Shown here: positions 1-12,114 of the stretch, in pieces | How positions within the stretch are numbered: the stretch's first letter is position 1 | Layout of the letters: every line of letters begins with the position of its first letter | DNA from: Chiridota heheva | Lineage: Eukaryota; Echinodermata; Holothuroidea; Apodida; Chiridotidae | Assembly: GCA_020152595.1 (NCBI GenBank) | Contig: JAIGNY010000099.1 | Coordinates: forward strand, 1,955,126-2,019,125 | Direction: 5' to 3' | DNA: 64,000 nt | Made by a program: the position numbers and the translations under genes | Notes under the pieces: generated by a model | Database searches by the model: none | Told to the model about the DNA's origin: nothing | What the model saw: the letters and a program-made list of their open reading frames with translations, nothing else

Positions 1-898
1 TTTAACGGACTCCTTAACAGCTGCAGTCTACAACACATCCACCGTTGAAAAACGAATGCAAGCAAACAAATGTTATTTCATATCTATTACTGCATATGAG
101 TAACATATACATCGCTTTCTCATAGCAAGTAGCAATGATAATAATGCGAAGTGTTTATATGCATTGCTGTAAAGTTGACACCCACAAACGCCGAGACAAT
201 ATAATATGTTTCATCAGGGTCTGTCCAATTGCTTAAAATAGATTTAGCTATTAAAGCTGTATGCTTGTATTTGAATCAACAGAAACAGTTGCATCCAGCG
301 GCAGCAATCTGGGAAAAGCAGAAATCAAAAATGGAGGAATTCATAAGAAAATATTTTAAGCTTCAGACGATTTCAAAGGTGAAATCCTTTATTAAAGTAT
401 TCTATAAGAATTTTCGGTCCATTTCGGTTCTCACAATTCAAAAGAAACGATTATTACATTTATGATCTATAAATTAGATCAGCGTTTGATATATTGCATA
501 AAAGGGTAAAGGTAGGGTCATATACGAAGCGTCTTTTTATTTTCACACAAGCAGACGAGGTTTCAGACCTTCTTCATAGTTCCTTTGAAAAAACAAACAT
601 CAAAACATTTAATGAAAATACGCTAGACCAACGTTAAATTTGTCATAATATTTCATGTTGTAAAAGTTTTGAATAATTTTCATTCAAGATTCATGTATGT
701 TATGTTTAAGTACAAAATCGTAATTAAGGTTTGTTAATCGAAAAAGACACTTCTGAGATGAGAAGATACAATTTGAGATGAGAAGGTTTACTGAAATTTT
801 TATTTTTCCTAACTTACTGTTTTTGTTTCTTTTTTATATAACTTTTATGTAAGTTTTCTATTTAAAACTTTTGTATTTATATTTCTTTTAAAATATCT
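1..898. other. Gene-free stretch
   Basis: No convincing coding sequence, RNA gene or repeat was recognised. The only open frame of note (229-465) is short, AT-rich and shows no domain or splice context. The stretch may be intergenic DNA or the unrecognisable 5' part of the LINE that follows. Confidence 0.4.
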
Positions 899-3700
899 TT
901 GTACGTTTTGCTACAGGGCGACAAAACTTCCATATTTTGTTGTGGACAAAATAAATTGATCTTATCTTATCTGGATGTTCTTGGTATCAGTGCAGATGGC
1001 TTGGTGACTAGTGATGGCTTTACCAGTCGGGTGGTTATCATAATTGATAAAGTGAAGTCCCTTATTGAGTGTGAACCCATCAGTGACAGACTGATCAGAG
1101 TTCGATTCAACTGCAATCATTGTCAACTCATCATTCTGCAGTTTCTGCAGTGCCTACGCCCCTACAAACGAGGCAGAGGAACAGATCAAGGATGATTGAT
1201 AAAAGTAATTACAACAGGCAACCTCCAAAGTCCCATAACATGTCATGCTATCAATATGGGAGAATTTGAAAATGACAACGCCCAACGCGAATGGGGTGAT
1301 GGGACAACAAGGATGTGGAAACATTAATGACAACGGCGAATGATTTATAGACTTCTTTCTTAATAACAACTACATCATTATAGACACAATCTTTCCCCAC
1401 AGAGATATCCACAAGCTAACTTGAAGATCTTCTGACGGTCACACAGTGAAGCAAATCTATTACATGTGATCATCAACAGCAAATGGAGAAGGACACTTCA
1501 AGATGTCGAAGGTGACCACCACCTGGTATTAGGTTAGGTGAAATTGAAGTTGGAGCAAGCCATACAAATCCACAACAGCGTAAGGTCTTCAACATTGTCA
1601 GACTCAATTCAATAGATGTTAGAAAGGAATTCATCATTGAACTGAGAACCGCTGCAGTGTACTGGAAAACGTAGATGAGGAACATCAAGTCACAGCTGAA
1701 TAAAAGTGGACAAACATCGAGCAAGTATACACTAAAGAGCTACCAAGGTCATTGGCCTCGAACAAAAGAAGGATAAACACTGACAATCAACATATACCTG
1801 AAAGAAGATCATGATGAAAGACGACATTCCAAGGCAAAAATACTTGCTGCTAAGGTTTAAAGAAGAGTCCAAGATTAAGATAAGGAAGTGAAGAAAATCA
1901 CTAGACATGACAAGAAAACTTTTACTGACGAATTGGCAAGTGAGGCAGAACAGGCAGCAGCAAGAGGCGAGCTTAGTGTTGTGTACAGAATCACAAAACA
2001 ACTAAGTGGTCAAAACTTTAACAACAGTATGCCAGTCAAAAACAAACAAGGAAAGGTGTTGATATTGAAGGGGGAACAAGCTGCCAGATGGATTCAACAC
2101 TTTCAAGACAGTATTGAACAGACCAGAGCCCAATGATCCAGAAAACCAAACGCCTACAGATGACCTGATTGGGATTGACACAAAACCACCAACACAGAAT
2201 GATTAAAGCCATGAAGAGCAACAAAGCTCCTGGGATAGATGCCATGCAAGCTGAGCTTCAACAGGCTGACGCCAACCTGGCTGCCAGGAAACTAATTGAT
2301 CCTTTGAAGAAGATCTGGGAGTGCAAAGTCCTACCTGACGAATGAAGTAAAGGGCTTATTTTCAAATTGCCTAAGAATAGAGACCTCTTAGGAACTGAAG
2401 TAACTGTGACTTTTTCATTCCCAGCAAGATCTTTTGCAAGATTCTCCCTAAGAGAATAGATGTCACATAGATACAGACTTAGACAAGAACAGGCTGGATT
2501 CCGGAAGGAAGAGGTTGTACAGACAAGACATTTGTTCTTCGCAGCATCATAGAGCAATGTCTTGAGTAGAATGCAACCATTTACATCAGTTTTATAGACT
2601 TTACAAAAGCGTTTGACAGTGTTTACCGTGAGAGTTTGTGGAAATTTTTTGGAGCCTATGGAATACCCCTGAAGATGATCAGATTGATTAAGAAATTGTA
2701 TGAGCACTTCGAATGCAGCCTCTTACTCGAGAACACCCTTTCTGAATGGTTTGAAGTGAAGACTTTTGTACATCCAGTCTGTATTATGTCTTCGATTCTC
2801 TTCCTCCTTACCATCGACTGGGTTATGCGGCAAATAGCATCTGACCGGCCCAGAGAAATTCAATGGATCTTATTTTCTCAGCTAGAAGACCTTGCTTTCG
2901 CTGATGACCTAACAGCTGATGCTGTTATTTCTTTAAATCGCAACCACCTCCAAGAAAAGTCTGACAAACTTAGTAATTTTGCTAAGCATACCGGCTGACC
3001 GGGCTGTATATTGATAAACAGAAGACCCAAGTCATGAGCACCAATGCACCAACACAGCTTCCAATTATCATTAATGGAAAAGTCATCCAGTACGTAGATG
3101 ACTTTACTAATCTTGGAAACCTAATCAATCGAGACAGTGGTGCGAAGAAAGACATCGTTACCCGTTTAATTTTTTTTTCCAAACTGCAAAACATATGGAA
3201 ATCCATGCAGGTCAGTTTGAAGACCAAAATCAGACTGTACAATTGTAATGTGAAGTCTGTCCTGCCATATGGTTGTAAGTGCTGGAGTGTAGTCAAAGCA
3301 GATATTAACAAAATCAGTGCCTAATTCCATAACCTGTGCTTGCGCAAGGTTTGCAACATATACTGGCCCAACAAGATTTCAAATGTATACCTTTAAAAGA
3401 AAACTGGCTCTAATAACTTTACTTAAGATATCAAAAACGACAGCTACAATGGCTAGGCCACAGCATGAGAATGCCACAAGACACAATCCCAAAAGTACCA
3501 CTGAGGTGAACACCACCAGGAAAAGAAAGAGAGGCAGGCCAAAACCACATGGGGAAGGGCAGTGGTTATCAAATTAAAGGAAATGGCTTTATCATGGAGT
3601 GAAGCTGTGAAGCTCAGGCCATGGCTCAGGACAGAAAGAGATGCCGGAATATCGTTGCAGCCTTATTCTCCAGTGGGAATGAAGAGAATAATTAAGTTAA
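899..3700 (+). mobile_element. Decayed LINE: AP-type endonuclease plus reverse transcriptase
   Basis: Non-LTR retrotransposon remnant in sense orientation. Around 955-1110 the text LDVLGIS, then VVIIIDKVKSLIE and PISDRLIRVRFN, matches the N-terminal half of an AP endonuclease. The invariant AYAPTNEAEEQIKDD-type strand follows in shifted frames near 1150-1190, and the HRDIHKLTW-, TWRRSLQDV- and DHHLV-like endonuclease blocks lie at about 1400-1530. The linker TDELASEAEQAAARGE and VYRITKQLSG is at 1930-2000. RT blocks follow: SNKAPGIDAMQAEL (about 2215), RQEQAGFRKE (2485), ISFIDFTKAFDSVYRESLWK (2588), GIPLKMIRLIK, and the catalytic box AFADDL (about 2895). A C-terminal block (LPYGCKCW, 3260) and a basic tail RKRKRGRPK (3515-3545) complete the order. 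Stops and frameshifts occur throughout, so it is inactive. The endonuclease belongs to the set often labelled craniofacial development protein 2-like in databases. The exact clade (RTE, I or Nimb-like) is not decided. Confidence 0.88.
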
Positions 3701-6700
3701 TGTAATCAAAACAAATACGACATATGTCTCGGTGAAAACCCCTACAAAAAAGCGGAAACTTCCTTGGGTGGCATTCATGTGCTTTCAGGGAAGTTCATGG
3801 ATTGACAAACAAAAGAAAACTGGGTTTGCCTGACATGCACGATCTCACATGTGACTTGGACATGAAAATACCCCCAGGAACAACCCAATTGTGCATGAAT
3901 GCTAGCATGTTGTGTCAACTTTGTAGACACCCATGTCACCTTGTGCAAGTCAAACAGGCATGTCAGACCAAGAATAAAACGATGTCAGAAAATGAGTTTG
4001 ATAGCTAGGGAACTGTTGCTTTGATTGCCAACATTAGTAAATCAGTGAAGTATTCCTTGTGTAAAGTATATGGGCAGATGGGTTTCAGTCTCACTCTTCG
4101 AGTTATAGTAAAGTTCTAAAGTTATTTTAAAGCAAGAGTATTTGATTATTTTTAGTAATGCATGATGTTAAAGGGAAAACACTCAAAAATCTCATACATG
4201 GGTGTGTAAACTTTGGAAACCACCCGGGTTCAGAAAGCATCCAAACCCCTAGTTTCATTCAGAAAGAGGCATGGTGCTTATTACGAAAAGGGCACTTTCA
4301 TTATAGCAAAGGGAACACACCATTGAGTTTGGGGCATACTCAATGTAATAAAAGGATGAGTAATTGAACTAAGTAATATAAATGCTTCTTCTCATAGCAG
4401 GCATCTATTCCATCAAAATATTAGGAGCTTTGTTGAAAATGCATGGGCAAGGGTGCAAGTGCTGGGGCACCCTGTTAAAATCCTGATTATGGGTCTAATA
4501 ACAAACTCCATATTTTCAACTTTGAACATGTGGTACTGCAATATTTATTATGTTATGAACCATATTGGTATTTCAATAATGATTGAATACCATTATAATA
4601 AAGTGATATATAGCATGGTGATTTATCAGCCCATCACACTAAATCACTAATTCTTGCTCATATTTACAGTGCAAATGGGGTACAAACAATGTCCAAACGC
4701 AAATTAACCTTGAATCCACTTGTCTATATCACACAGATGCATGATCTAAGAACTAAATGAAAAAGAACAGAATTTTACTGATTCAAATCGTGTATGTCAG
4801 CACACAAAAGATGCTTTACCGATGCAAACCGATAATTTACAGGCTCAACACTCAAGTCAGATGAAACCATGGTGATAATTGTTTATCTACATGGTCAAAC
4901 AAAGGGACTGCTATATCCAGGGTTTGGGAACACTGCTTTTGAAACTGTACCTTTATACATAGGTGGATTCACATGGGTTATTCTCCCACGTTTGACCAGA
5001 TCTAGCTTGACAAGCACATAACAATGGGAACAATGGGTGTGAAGGATAATTTTGCCTTCTCTTACATTTTGCCAAATTGTTGTATCAGACAGTGATGTAT
5101 AGGAACATAGAACAATGTGAAACGGCACCAACACCATACATGGGGGCACCTTATAGTGTAGTTGTAAGAGACATGAGGATACTTTTTATGTCAAAGGTAC
5201 ACTTCCTTGTTATAATTTTTTTTTTTATTGCCATTATATCAAAAGTCAGTACTTTTATATGTTAAAGGGTTCATTTATCTTTCCAAAGAGCACTTTCCAT
5301 GTCTTATTCCTTTTATAATGAGGTCATTTAATTTAGGGACCGCGGAACAATTTTTGAAGTGGGGTGGCTGGAAAAGTAAATGGTGGGCGCCACCACGTTA
5401 AGCTTAAACCCTGTACACTAACTCCCGACTATTTTTTGTTACATAGTATTGGGCAGGGTCGTAAGAGGATCACCCCTGCAGCAGGTGCATAGGAATTGTG
5501 AAGACCAAATTAGAAAAAAAAAAAGAAAAAAGTGACAAATGGAAAAATTGCACTGGTAAATTAAGTTTCCATCAAAAGTTGATGCTAAGCGGGAATTCCC
5601 TTTCAATATTTTGGATTTCTTTTTCGATTTCTGGGAAATTTTAATTTTTTGGAAAATATCTTTCATTTTGGGAACTTTTTCAATTTCAGGAAATTTTAAC
5701 CAATTTTTTGGAAAATGTTGGCTAGTTTTGAAGAAATTTCGTTCATTTTGGGTATTTTCCTAACAAGATAAAATGACTATGAAATCTTGTCTGCCCTGTT
5801 CCTTTAACTGTTTAATTTAAACAATTTTTGCTTCGAGAAAGCGATTACCCATTTACTAAAATGAAATTAATGAACACAAAACGAAACAAACATTGACTTT
5901 CTTTGCTGCCAACGATACGAGTTGAAATATTTCGAAAGTTTCAACGGGAAAACCCACCAACATATTGCACAATCTTTTGTGTTTGCAGTACGAATATTTG
6001 TGACTCAACAAATGTTTTTTATACTAGTTTTAGTACTTTTACATGCATAGATCAAAGGTTGTGTTTCATGTATGTAAATAGTTTTTCAGGCATCGAAACA
6101 AGGTTGTGTTTCATGGGGTAGAACGAAGAAGCATTAAAGGCAACGAAAGGTAGGCCTAATCGGATTTGCAAGAGTAGCTTGTACAAAAATGTAAGTACAT
6201 TGATTAAAGCAGTTTAGAATGATACATGTAATATTTGACTTAACACCAACGTGTTGGTCAGATCATTTATCCAACTAAATGCAAAATACAAACACCAATA
6301 TGTATTCTCGCTGTCCTTCATTCCAGTATTCAATGTACAGGTGAACGAGAACCAAATTCGACAGTTGGATTGGATGAGGGTGAGGGTTGAAAGGGACATT
6401 TTATAGGTTAGAATGGAAACACGGTTAATTTGTAACTGCTTTTGAAAATACAAGGAATATTGCATGCCCATGCAAAATAAATCGTAGAATGTGTGACCTC
6501 TACAAAGAGTTTTGTCAACGATTGTAGGTGGGGGAGTAAAGGAGGAAGGCAGTAAACAAGTAATTCTGCTGTTGGAGCAATGAAGTGTACATGCACGTTG
6601 TAATAGATGAGGTCATGCGTATTTTATTTCGTAAAACGTTCGAAATTAGGTGAGATCCCGCTCGCGCATGCATAGTCAGTTTGTCCGCCAAGTGTATGCG

Positions 6701-7029
6701 TTCAGGTTGTACCTATTTTTGTACTAAGTTAAAGCCATTGGAATCGCTGTTTTCTGCTTTCTTTGAGAAATTTTAGCTGTATTCTATTAAACGGGAACAA
6801 CAGGAGCAATATAACAGACAGCAGATTTGCGTTAAATGGATAAGATAAGATTCTGACATCAGATGGCGCTGATTCAGATGGCTTTGAGCGAAAATGAGGC
6901 AAGTTGATGGTTAGAAAGATACTTTTATAAAGGTTGCTGTATAAAAGCGAGTTTAAGGTAAAGAGGCAAACGAAAAGGTGAAAATGTAGGTGCAAAAACA
7001 TGGGTTTGGTAAACCGTGATTTAGTACTG
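3701..7029. other. Non-coding stretch, no gene recognised
   Basis: AT-rich intergenic or intronic DNA. The part at 5,600-5,760 has loosely repeated T-rich words of the TTTTGGAAAAT or ATTTTGGG kind, probably a worn-out simple repeat. A short GC-rich patch with a GGTGGGCGCCACC palindrome-like core lies at 5,380-5,396. The open frames here are short and lack domain or splice context. Confidence 0.4.
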
Positions 7030-7800
7030 TACGTTCAGGTGGGTCTAAAACGAAGAGTTCTAAAACGAAGACCGAAGACTTTCAAAATCTTTCAAAACGA
7101 GGACCTCTAAAACGAAGACCGAAGATCAACAAATATTTATTTTCCACTTCTTATTACTTATTCAAAAATATAATTTGAAAAGGACTTCATTAATTCTTTT
7201 GCAATTTTACATAAAGATTGAAATTTGAGAAAAAACATGGGTTTATTTTTTCAACATCTTTTCACCTCCTGAGAAAATAGCAAAACCAATAGCCATTTTT
7301 AACAGTTTTTCAAAATTTTTGTAATTTTAGTTTATGTTTGAACTTTTTAAAGTTGAATTATTCATCATTTTCGGATTTAGTCTATTTGGTACTTTGTTTT
7401 AGAAAAATGTAATTTAAAAAACCTAGTAATATTTTCATTATTTCCGGACTATTTTTCAAGGTCTTCCTTTTTCTGACTTTGCCGTTTTAGAGATTTGTCT
7501 TAATTTATTTTTCAAGGTCTTCCTGTTTTGTACTTTGATTTAGAGATTTGCAAATCTCTAACACGAAGACTCAAAAATGAAAAAGAAATATCTTTGGAAA
7601 AATTATTAACGATCGTTCCTTGTTAATTCTCATAATTCAGAGAGTATCGGACATTTTTTATTTGTCAACATTTTGTCACCTCTTGAGAAAATAGCCAAAA
7701 CACATTTTTAAGCGTTTTCTAAAATTTTCGTAATCAGTTTATGTTTCAGCTTTTTGAAAAATTTTAATTTTATTTTTTGAAAAGTCTATTTTTCGAAGTC
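7030..7800. repeat. Left arm of a large diverged inverted repeat
   Basis: The stretch begins with repeated words of the type TAAAACGAAGACCGAAGA (7,060-7,125) and continues through CACCTCCTGAGAAAATAGC, TTTAGAGATTTGCAAATCTC and CCTTGTTAATTCTCATAATTC. The same words occur, reverse-complemented and in the mirrored order, at about 10,650-11,345. Another short copy of the GAGATTTGC word sits at 8,555-8,620. This looks like the long terminal arms of an old foldback or TIR-type DNA transposon. No transposase was recognised between the arms. Confidence 0.6.
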
Positions 7801-7849
7801 CGACTTAAGTCTATGAAATCTGATACCTTATCTATGGGTCCACCATAGA

Positions 7850-8480
7850 CTTGAAGAGGTTGGTTCGAGTTCAAGTTGGTATCAATTTCTTATGTTTTGG
7901 GCACGCGGATGATTTTTGCTGATGATACTATTGCATTTTAGCTGATCTTGTGCGCTTGGCTTTCATGACTCCAGCATCTAGGAGAGCAATGTCACCATGA
8001 AATTCCAAGTCGTTTAGTAGCTTTGGGGAGGGGGTGGTAACGCTTAGAAGCCATTGGATGAGTCATAACCCCTACTACTGAGTTCATTGTAGCTATTTCA
8101 ATCTGTCACTAGATGGTCAATGGTGCAAGAACATCTCCTTGTAATCAAGAATGTACATGTCTTTGTACAGCCTTGTCTGCTTGCTGTAATATCTGTGGTC
8201 ACATGGAAGGTTTCAGAGATGTTGCCATAAACCATTACAACACTTTTTGAGTCTTTGAAACGTTTAGACAGAACGCTTATAGCATCAACAACTGGTCTAG
8301 GAATTCCATAGTGTCTCTTAGCATAGTAAACATAACTGCCTATTGACCTTTTTAAAGCTGTAAAGTCTATAAATGTGTCATTCTGAAAAAGCTGATTACT
8401 GTCAGACTGTGTATACCCTTATTTCCTCCTGAGAGTGTAGATTTGTTGGTCACAGCTGCTTGATTGAGAAGCTGCCTGGC
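7850..8480 (-). mobile_element. LINE reverse transcriptase fragment (antisense, degenerate)
   Basis: Read on the minus strand from about 8,365 downwards, the sequence gives FIDFTALKRSIG, RHYGIPRPVVDAISVL, VVMVYGNISETFHVTT and SRQGC. These are the consecutive RT blocks (FIDFxKAFDS; YGIPxKIVxAIxxLY; GxxSExFxVTxGVxQGC) of AP-type LINEs. A worn GFHGDIALLDA, corresponding to the family's DFADDIALLE box, lies near 8,000. The usual F[AD]DD acid pair is corrupted and frames shift, so this is a dead fragment of a different family copy from the one at 0.9-3.7 kb. It lies between the two large inverted arms, so it either inserted into that element or was carried by it. Confidence 0.75.
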
Positions 8481-8499
8481 TATTCCTCAGCATGGGTCA

Positions 8500-9964
8500 A
8501 TAATATCCTCAGTATAGTATTTTATTATATACTTTATATTTTTGGTACTTCGTTTTAGAGATTTGCAAATAGACAAATCTCTAATGTAGACCTCTAAAAT
8601 GGAATAAAAAAAATCTTCTGAAAAATAAACAAAAGACTATTCCTTGCTAATTCACATCATTTAAACATTATCAGATCATAGTACTTAGCTAAATGTTCAA
8701 TTCTTTGAAATTTTCCATAATTTTCAAGCTTTTTTTTGTCTTCAAATTGTTCGTACTTAATATATTTTGTATATATATTTCTTGGGACAGAATACAATGA
8801 CAAATGACAGAATACACTTTACCAAATTGTGGGCTTTTTTTACGTTTTATTATATTTGACGTATGAAGTACCAAATTTTCCAATTTCCATTTGCTAAAGG
8901 ATAAGCTCAGTGCATAGTTAAACATGTTCTTCGTACAGTCTTATATGGCAAAGAAAATAAAAGGAAGAAATGGTAAATTAGCCAAAAGAGTGTTCAAAAA
9001 TCATATTCAATTGAGGAGAGGTTAACACGTAAAGTTTGATCTGATGTGGGTAGAAATGGATGACTGAAATAACATTATTTAATGCATTACATTTCCACAT
9101 TTTACAGCCATTGATACCTCAGAAAAGTACTAGTAAAATTACTGATTAATTACATGAAAAAGGTTGACAACATTTTAAATTATAAAAGAATTATAAAACT
9201 ATAATCATTCTTTGTAATGTGATAGTAATTGTTCAAAAAGTCGGAGTATAACGCTCAACATTTTACACAAATATGCAAATCATTTTCAACAAATTTGCAA
9301 TTCGATATGTTCTAAGCGGAACAAGATATTACATTACTTTCAAAGTTGTTTATTTTTTACCCTATTTCACACGATACCGATTTTAGACATGTCTGACTAC
9401 TAACTTAACCCTTTAAATTTATAAAGGGAAACCAACTGACCATACATAATAAAAGTATATAAAATGAACATCTCTAAATACAGAAATAGAACATCAGGAA
9501 TCGCAAACGCCATATAGCATAGCAGAGCAAGGTTTAACGTTCCAAAAGCATTCAGTGCTGGACATTATATCAAGACAGCCACGGCCTTTAATAATCAGTT
9601 GTGAACTCACTGGTTATACACCATACATTGAAAAATCAATCAAGATGCCCCTACATCCTAGCTCGTAGTAACACATGATAACATCATTTGCAAAGAATGA
9701 ACATGAAAAAGTGTATTATCTGCTTTTTTCTCATTTTTAAATTTGTGTAGGTTCCAAACCAAATATCAACATCATTAACACACTATGTCTGGAAAACGTC
9801 AGTGTCGTAGCTAATTTGTACAATAGAAAATTCTATTATGTTGGATTGTTCAGTTGTTTTGGTAATCCTAATCAAAGTGATTGGTCTTATATAGCTGTTT
9901 CACTCTTATACCCAACTATCTTGGTGAAAAGGATCACAACATTTCCGTTTTATCTTAAATTATT
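8500..9964. other. AT-rich stretch, no gene recognised
   Basis: Mostly very AT-rich spacer. A short copy of the inverted-arm word GAGATTTGCAAAT lies at 8,555-8,620. A fragment of the tRNA-type SINE family lies at about 9,575-9,630. No exon-like segment with splice sites was found. Confidence 0.4.
9575..9630 (-). mobile_element. Fragment of tRNA-derived SINE body
   Basis: The segment with ACGGCCTTTAATAATCAGTT and CACTGGTTATACAC closely parallels ACGGCCTTTGATAACCAGTT and CACTGGCGTGTCTAC in the better-preserved SINE at 45.1-45.36 kb, in the same orientation. Only the middle of the element is present, without the A and B boxes. Confidence 0.45.
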
Positions 9965-10042
9965 TCACTTTTTCCTCAAAAGGTCCAAAGGTTTTTCCTA
10001 AAAATATCCGATTTTGTTTCCACAAAATTCACGACTTTTTCC

Positions 10043-10151
10043 TTAACCCTTACTCTACCAGCACTCTTTTGAAAATGCGCCCGGGAGGCGGGGCCAAAGA
10101 CGGGGCACCCAAAACGGCGATAATATCGCCGCGTGGTAGAGTAAGGGTTAA
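10043..10151. mobile_element. piggyBac-type MITE, copy 1
   Basis: A 109-bp element bounded by TTAA on both sides. The ends are a perfect 18-bp inverted repeat, TTAACCCTTACTCTACCA at 10,043-10,060 against its exact complement at 10,134-10,151. A TTAA target duplication and termini starting CCCT are the hallmarks of piggyBac-superfamily elements. The interior is markedly GC-rich relative to its surroundings and contains a small hairpin (CGGCGAT-AAT-ATCGCCG). There is no coding capacity, so it is non-autonomous and would need a transposase from elsewhere. Confidence 0.8.
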
Positions 10152-10286
10152 TCAAGGCGTGATTTTTGAAGGGTCCTCTGTCTTCCAGGCAGAAAAGTCG
10201 GGCCCGGAAGCGCTCGGGGCCCGCTGGGCCGCCCACCGGGATCATGCTGCCTATATTTTTGGGTTGGCGCATATGTCGCGGGTTGA

Positions 10287-10395
10287 TTAACCCTTACTCT
10301 ACCAGCACTCTTTTGAAAATGCGCTCGGGAGGCGGGGCCAAAGACGGGGCACCCAAAACGGCGATAATATCGCCGCGTGGTAGAGTAAGGGTTAA
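10287..10395. mobile_element. piggyBac-type MITE, copy 2
   Basis: Same length (109 bp), same orientation, same TTAA borders and same 18-bp terminal inverted repeats as the copy 136 bp upstream. By eye it differs at one base (GCGCTCGGG for GCGCCCGGG). The near identity means both copies are recent, or one was made from the other by local duplication. The 135 bp between them (10,152-10,286) are GC-rich like the MITEs and unlike the flanks, so the whole 353 bp may have arrived as one composite unit. Confidence 0.8.
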
Positions 10396-10649
10396 TATAG
10401 CCGAATATCCTCTCAAAATATTCAAGGTTTTCCTCATAACATCCGAATTTTTGTCACAATATCAAAAGATTTCCTCAAAAATTCTGAAGTTTTTTCTTAA
10501 AATATGCGACATTTACCTCCGAACTGCCGCATTTTTTACTCATAAATATTAAACTTTTTCCACAATTTAAAAAAAAATTATTTGTTATTTTGGAAAGTTC
10601 GAAAATTTTCCACAAAATATCTGAAGGTTTTTTAAAACTTTCGGGTCCG

Positions 10650-11345
10650 GAAAGTCCGAAAAGGATGAAAAATTGACTGTTTATTTTCTTTTTGAGACTC
10701 GAAAATTACAAGGAAAATCTTAAAAGTTGAGACAAACTAATTACGCAGATGTTGTTCAAAATGTGCTTTCGCTATTTTCTTAGGGAGTAAAAAAATGTTG
10801 AAAACTTGACCAAGTGTTTTTGTGAAATTACCAAGGAATAATATAAAGAATTTGAAAAATGAATCATGTCCGATTGTCTCTGAATGATGAGAATTAACAA
10901 GGAACGTTTTTTTTCTTTCTTTTCTTCCAAAGATCTTCCTTTTTCATTTTTGAGGTCTTTGTTTTAGAGATTTGACTATATTGCAAATTTCTAAAACGAA
11001 GTACCAAAATAGACGAAATCCGAATATGATGAATACTTCAAATTTATAAAAGTTAAAACAAAAACTATTTAGGAAGATGTTGAATGTTGGCTAATTTCTC
11101 AAGAGGTGAATAAATGTTGAAAAACAGAGCAAGTTTTTTCACAATTATCAAGCGTTATGTAAAATGCGAAAGAATTAATGAAAATTAAAGACGGCCTTTG
11201 AAAATTCTGTAACTGAATAAGTAATAACAAGTGGAAAATAAACATTTTTTGGTCTTCCATCTTCAGTCTTCGTTTTAGAGGTTTTCTTTTTAGAGATTTT
11301 TGAAGTTTTTCATCTTCGGTCTTCGTTTTAGAGGTTTTCGTTTCG
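10650..11345. repeat. Right arm of the large inverted repeat
   Basis: Mirror of the arm at 7,030-7,800. It contains AATTCTCATCATTCAGAGA-type, GAGATTTG-type and CACCTCTTGAGAAATTAGC-type words in reverse complement, and ends at 11,262-11,345 with repeated TCTTCGGTCTTCGTTTTAGA words that are the complement of the words opening the left arm. Divergence is considerable, so the insertion is old. Confidence 0.6.
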
Positions 11346-11739
11346 TATGTTCTATAAAATAGAGATATTTTTGACCCAAATCTGAATATTTTCCCAACTG
11401 GTCCTAAATTGGATGATCTGTTCCCAAGTGGTATAAGTAGGAAGATGTAAAATTAACAGTTGGGATCTACCTTTTCAAGTAAAGACCAGGTGGAAATGAT
11501 TTTTCATAGTCGGAAGATTTCGTTCAATCATAGTAATTCTACAATAAGAGGAACGAAAGGAATAACAACTGGCTTCAGTGAAAGTGGAATGTGAGGGAGA
11601 ATACATTTTTCGAACTTATTGGAGTTAAATATTTAATAGATTAATACCAATCATTGTACAAATTTAAATCATACATAAAATACTTGCAAAGATGTAAATT
11701 TTGCAAGGTTGTGACTATATCCGTTACAATAATTGAACG

Positions 11740-11827
11740 AACTACATCCGTCTAAAAATGAAATATTAACATGAATTTTCGTAACAAATCGTATATAAGC
11801 AAATTTCATTTTCAGACGGATGTAGTT
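11740..11827. mobile_element. Small MITE with near-perfect terminal inverted repeats
   Basis: An 88-bp element whose ends are inverted copies over about 25 bp with one mismatch: AACTACATCCGTCTAAAAAT at 11,740 and its complement ending at 11,827. The 38-bp middle has no coding potential. The word TTACAATA occurs just outside both ends (about 11,724 and 11,826) and may be the target duplication. The superfamily cannot be assigned. Confidence 0.65.
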
Positions 11828-12114
11828 ACAATAGCATAATAATTAACCAGTCATCCCTGCTGGTAACAGTTAATCCCACCAATGAACAGCTCGCCTACTG
11901 TCTAACAGCTCATCCCAGTTAAGAACTTGGGATTAGTTCGTCCCAGTTAGCATCAGTTGGGAATAGTTCATCTTAGTTGTGAGTATTTCAGCCAGTTGGA
12001 AACTTGAGATCAATTTAGAATCTCAACAGGAATCATCCACTATCTTGATAAAAAGAGAGGTATTTACTGAATATGTTGTTTCTCCCTTGAATAGTACTGT
12101 ATTTTCTCTTATAG

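Larger units (their letters stand above)
9965..10640. repeat. Diverged short-period tandem repeat interrupted by two MITEs
   Basis: Loosely repeated words of the kind TTTTTCCTCAAAATATCCGA recur about every 30-35 bases on both sides of the MITE pair (9,965-10,042 and 10,396-10,640). The copies are too diverged to count accurately. The two GC-rich MITEs evidently inserted into this array. Confidence 0.45.
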
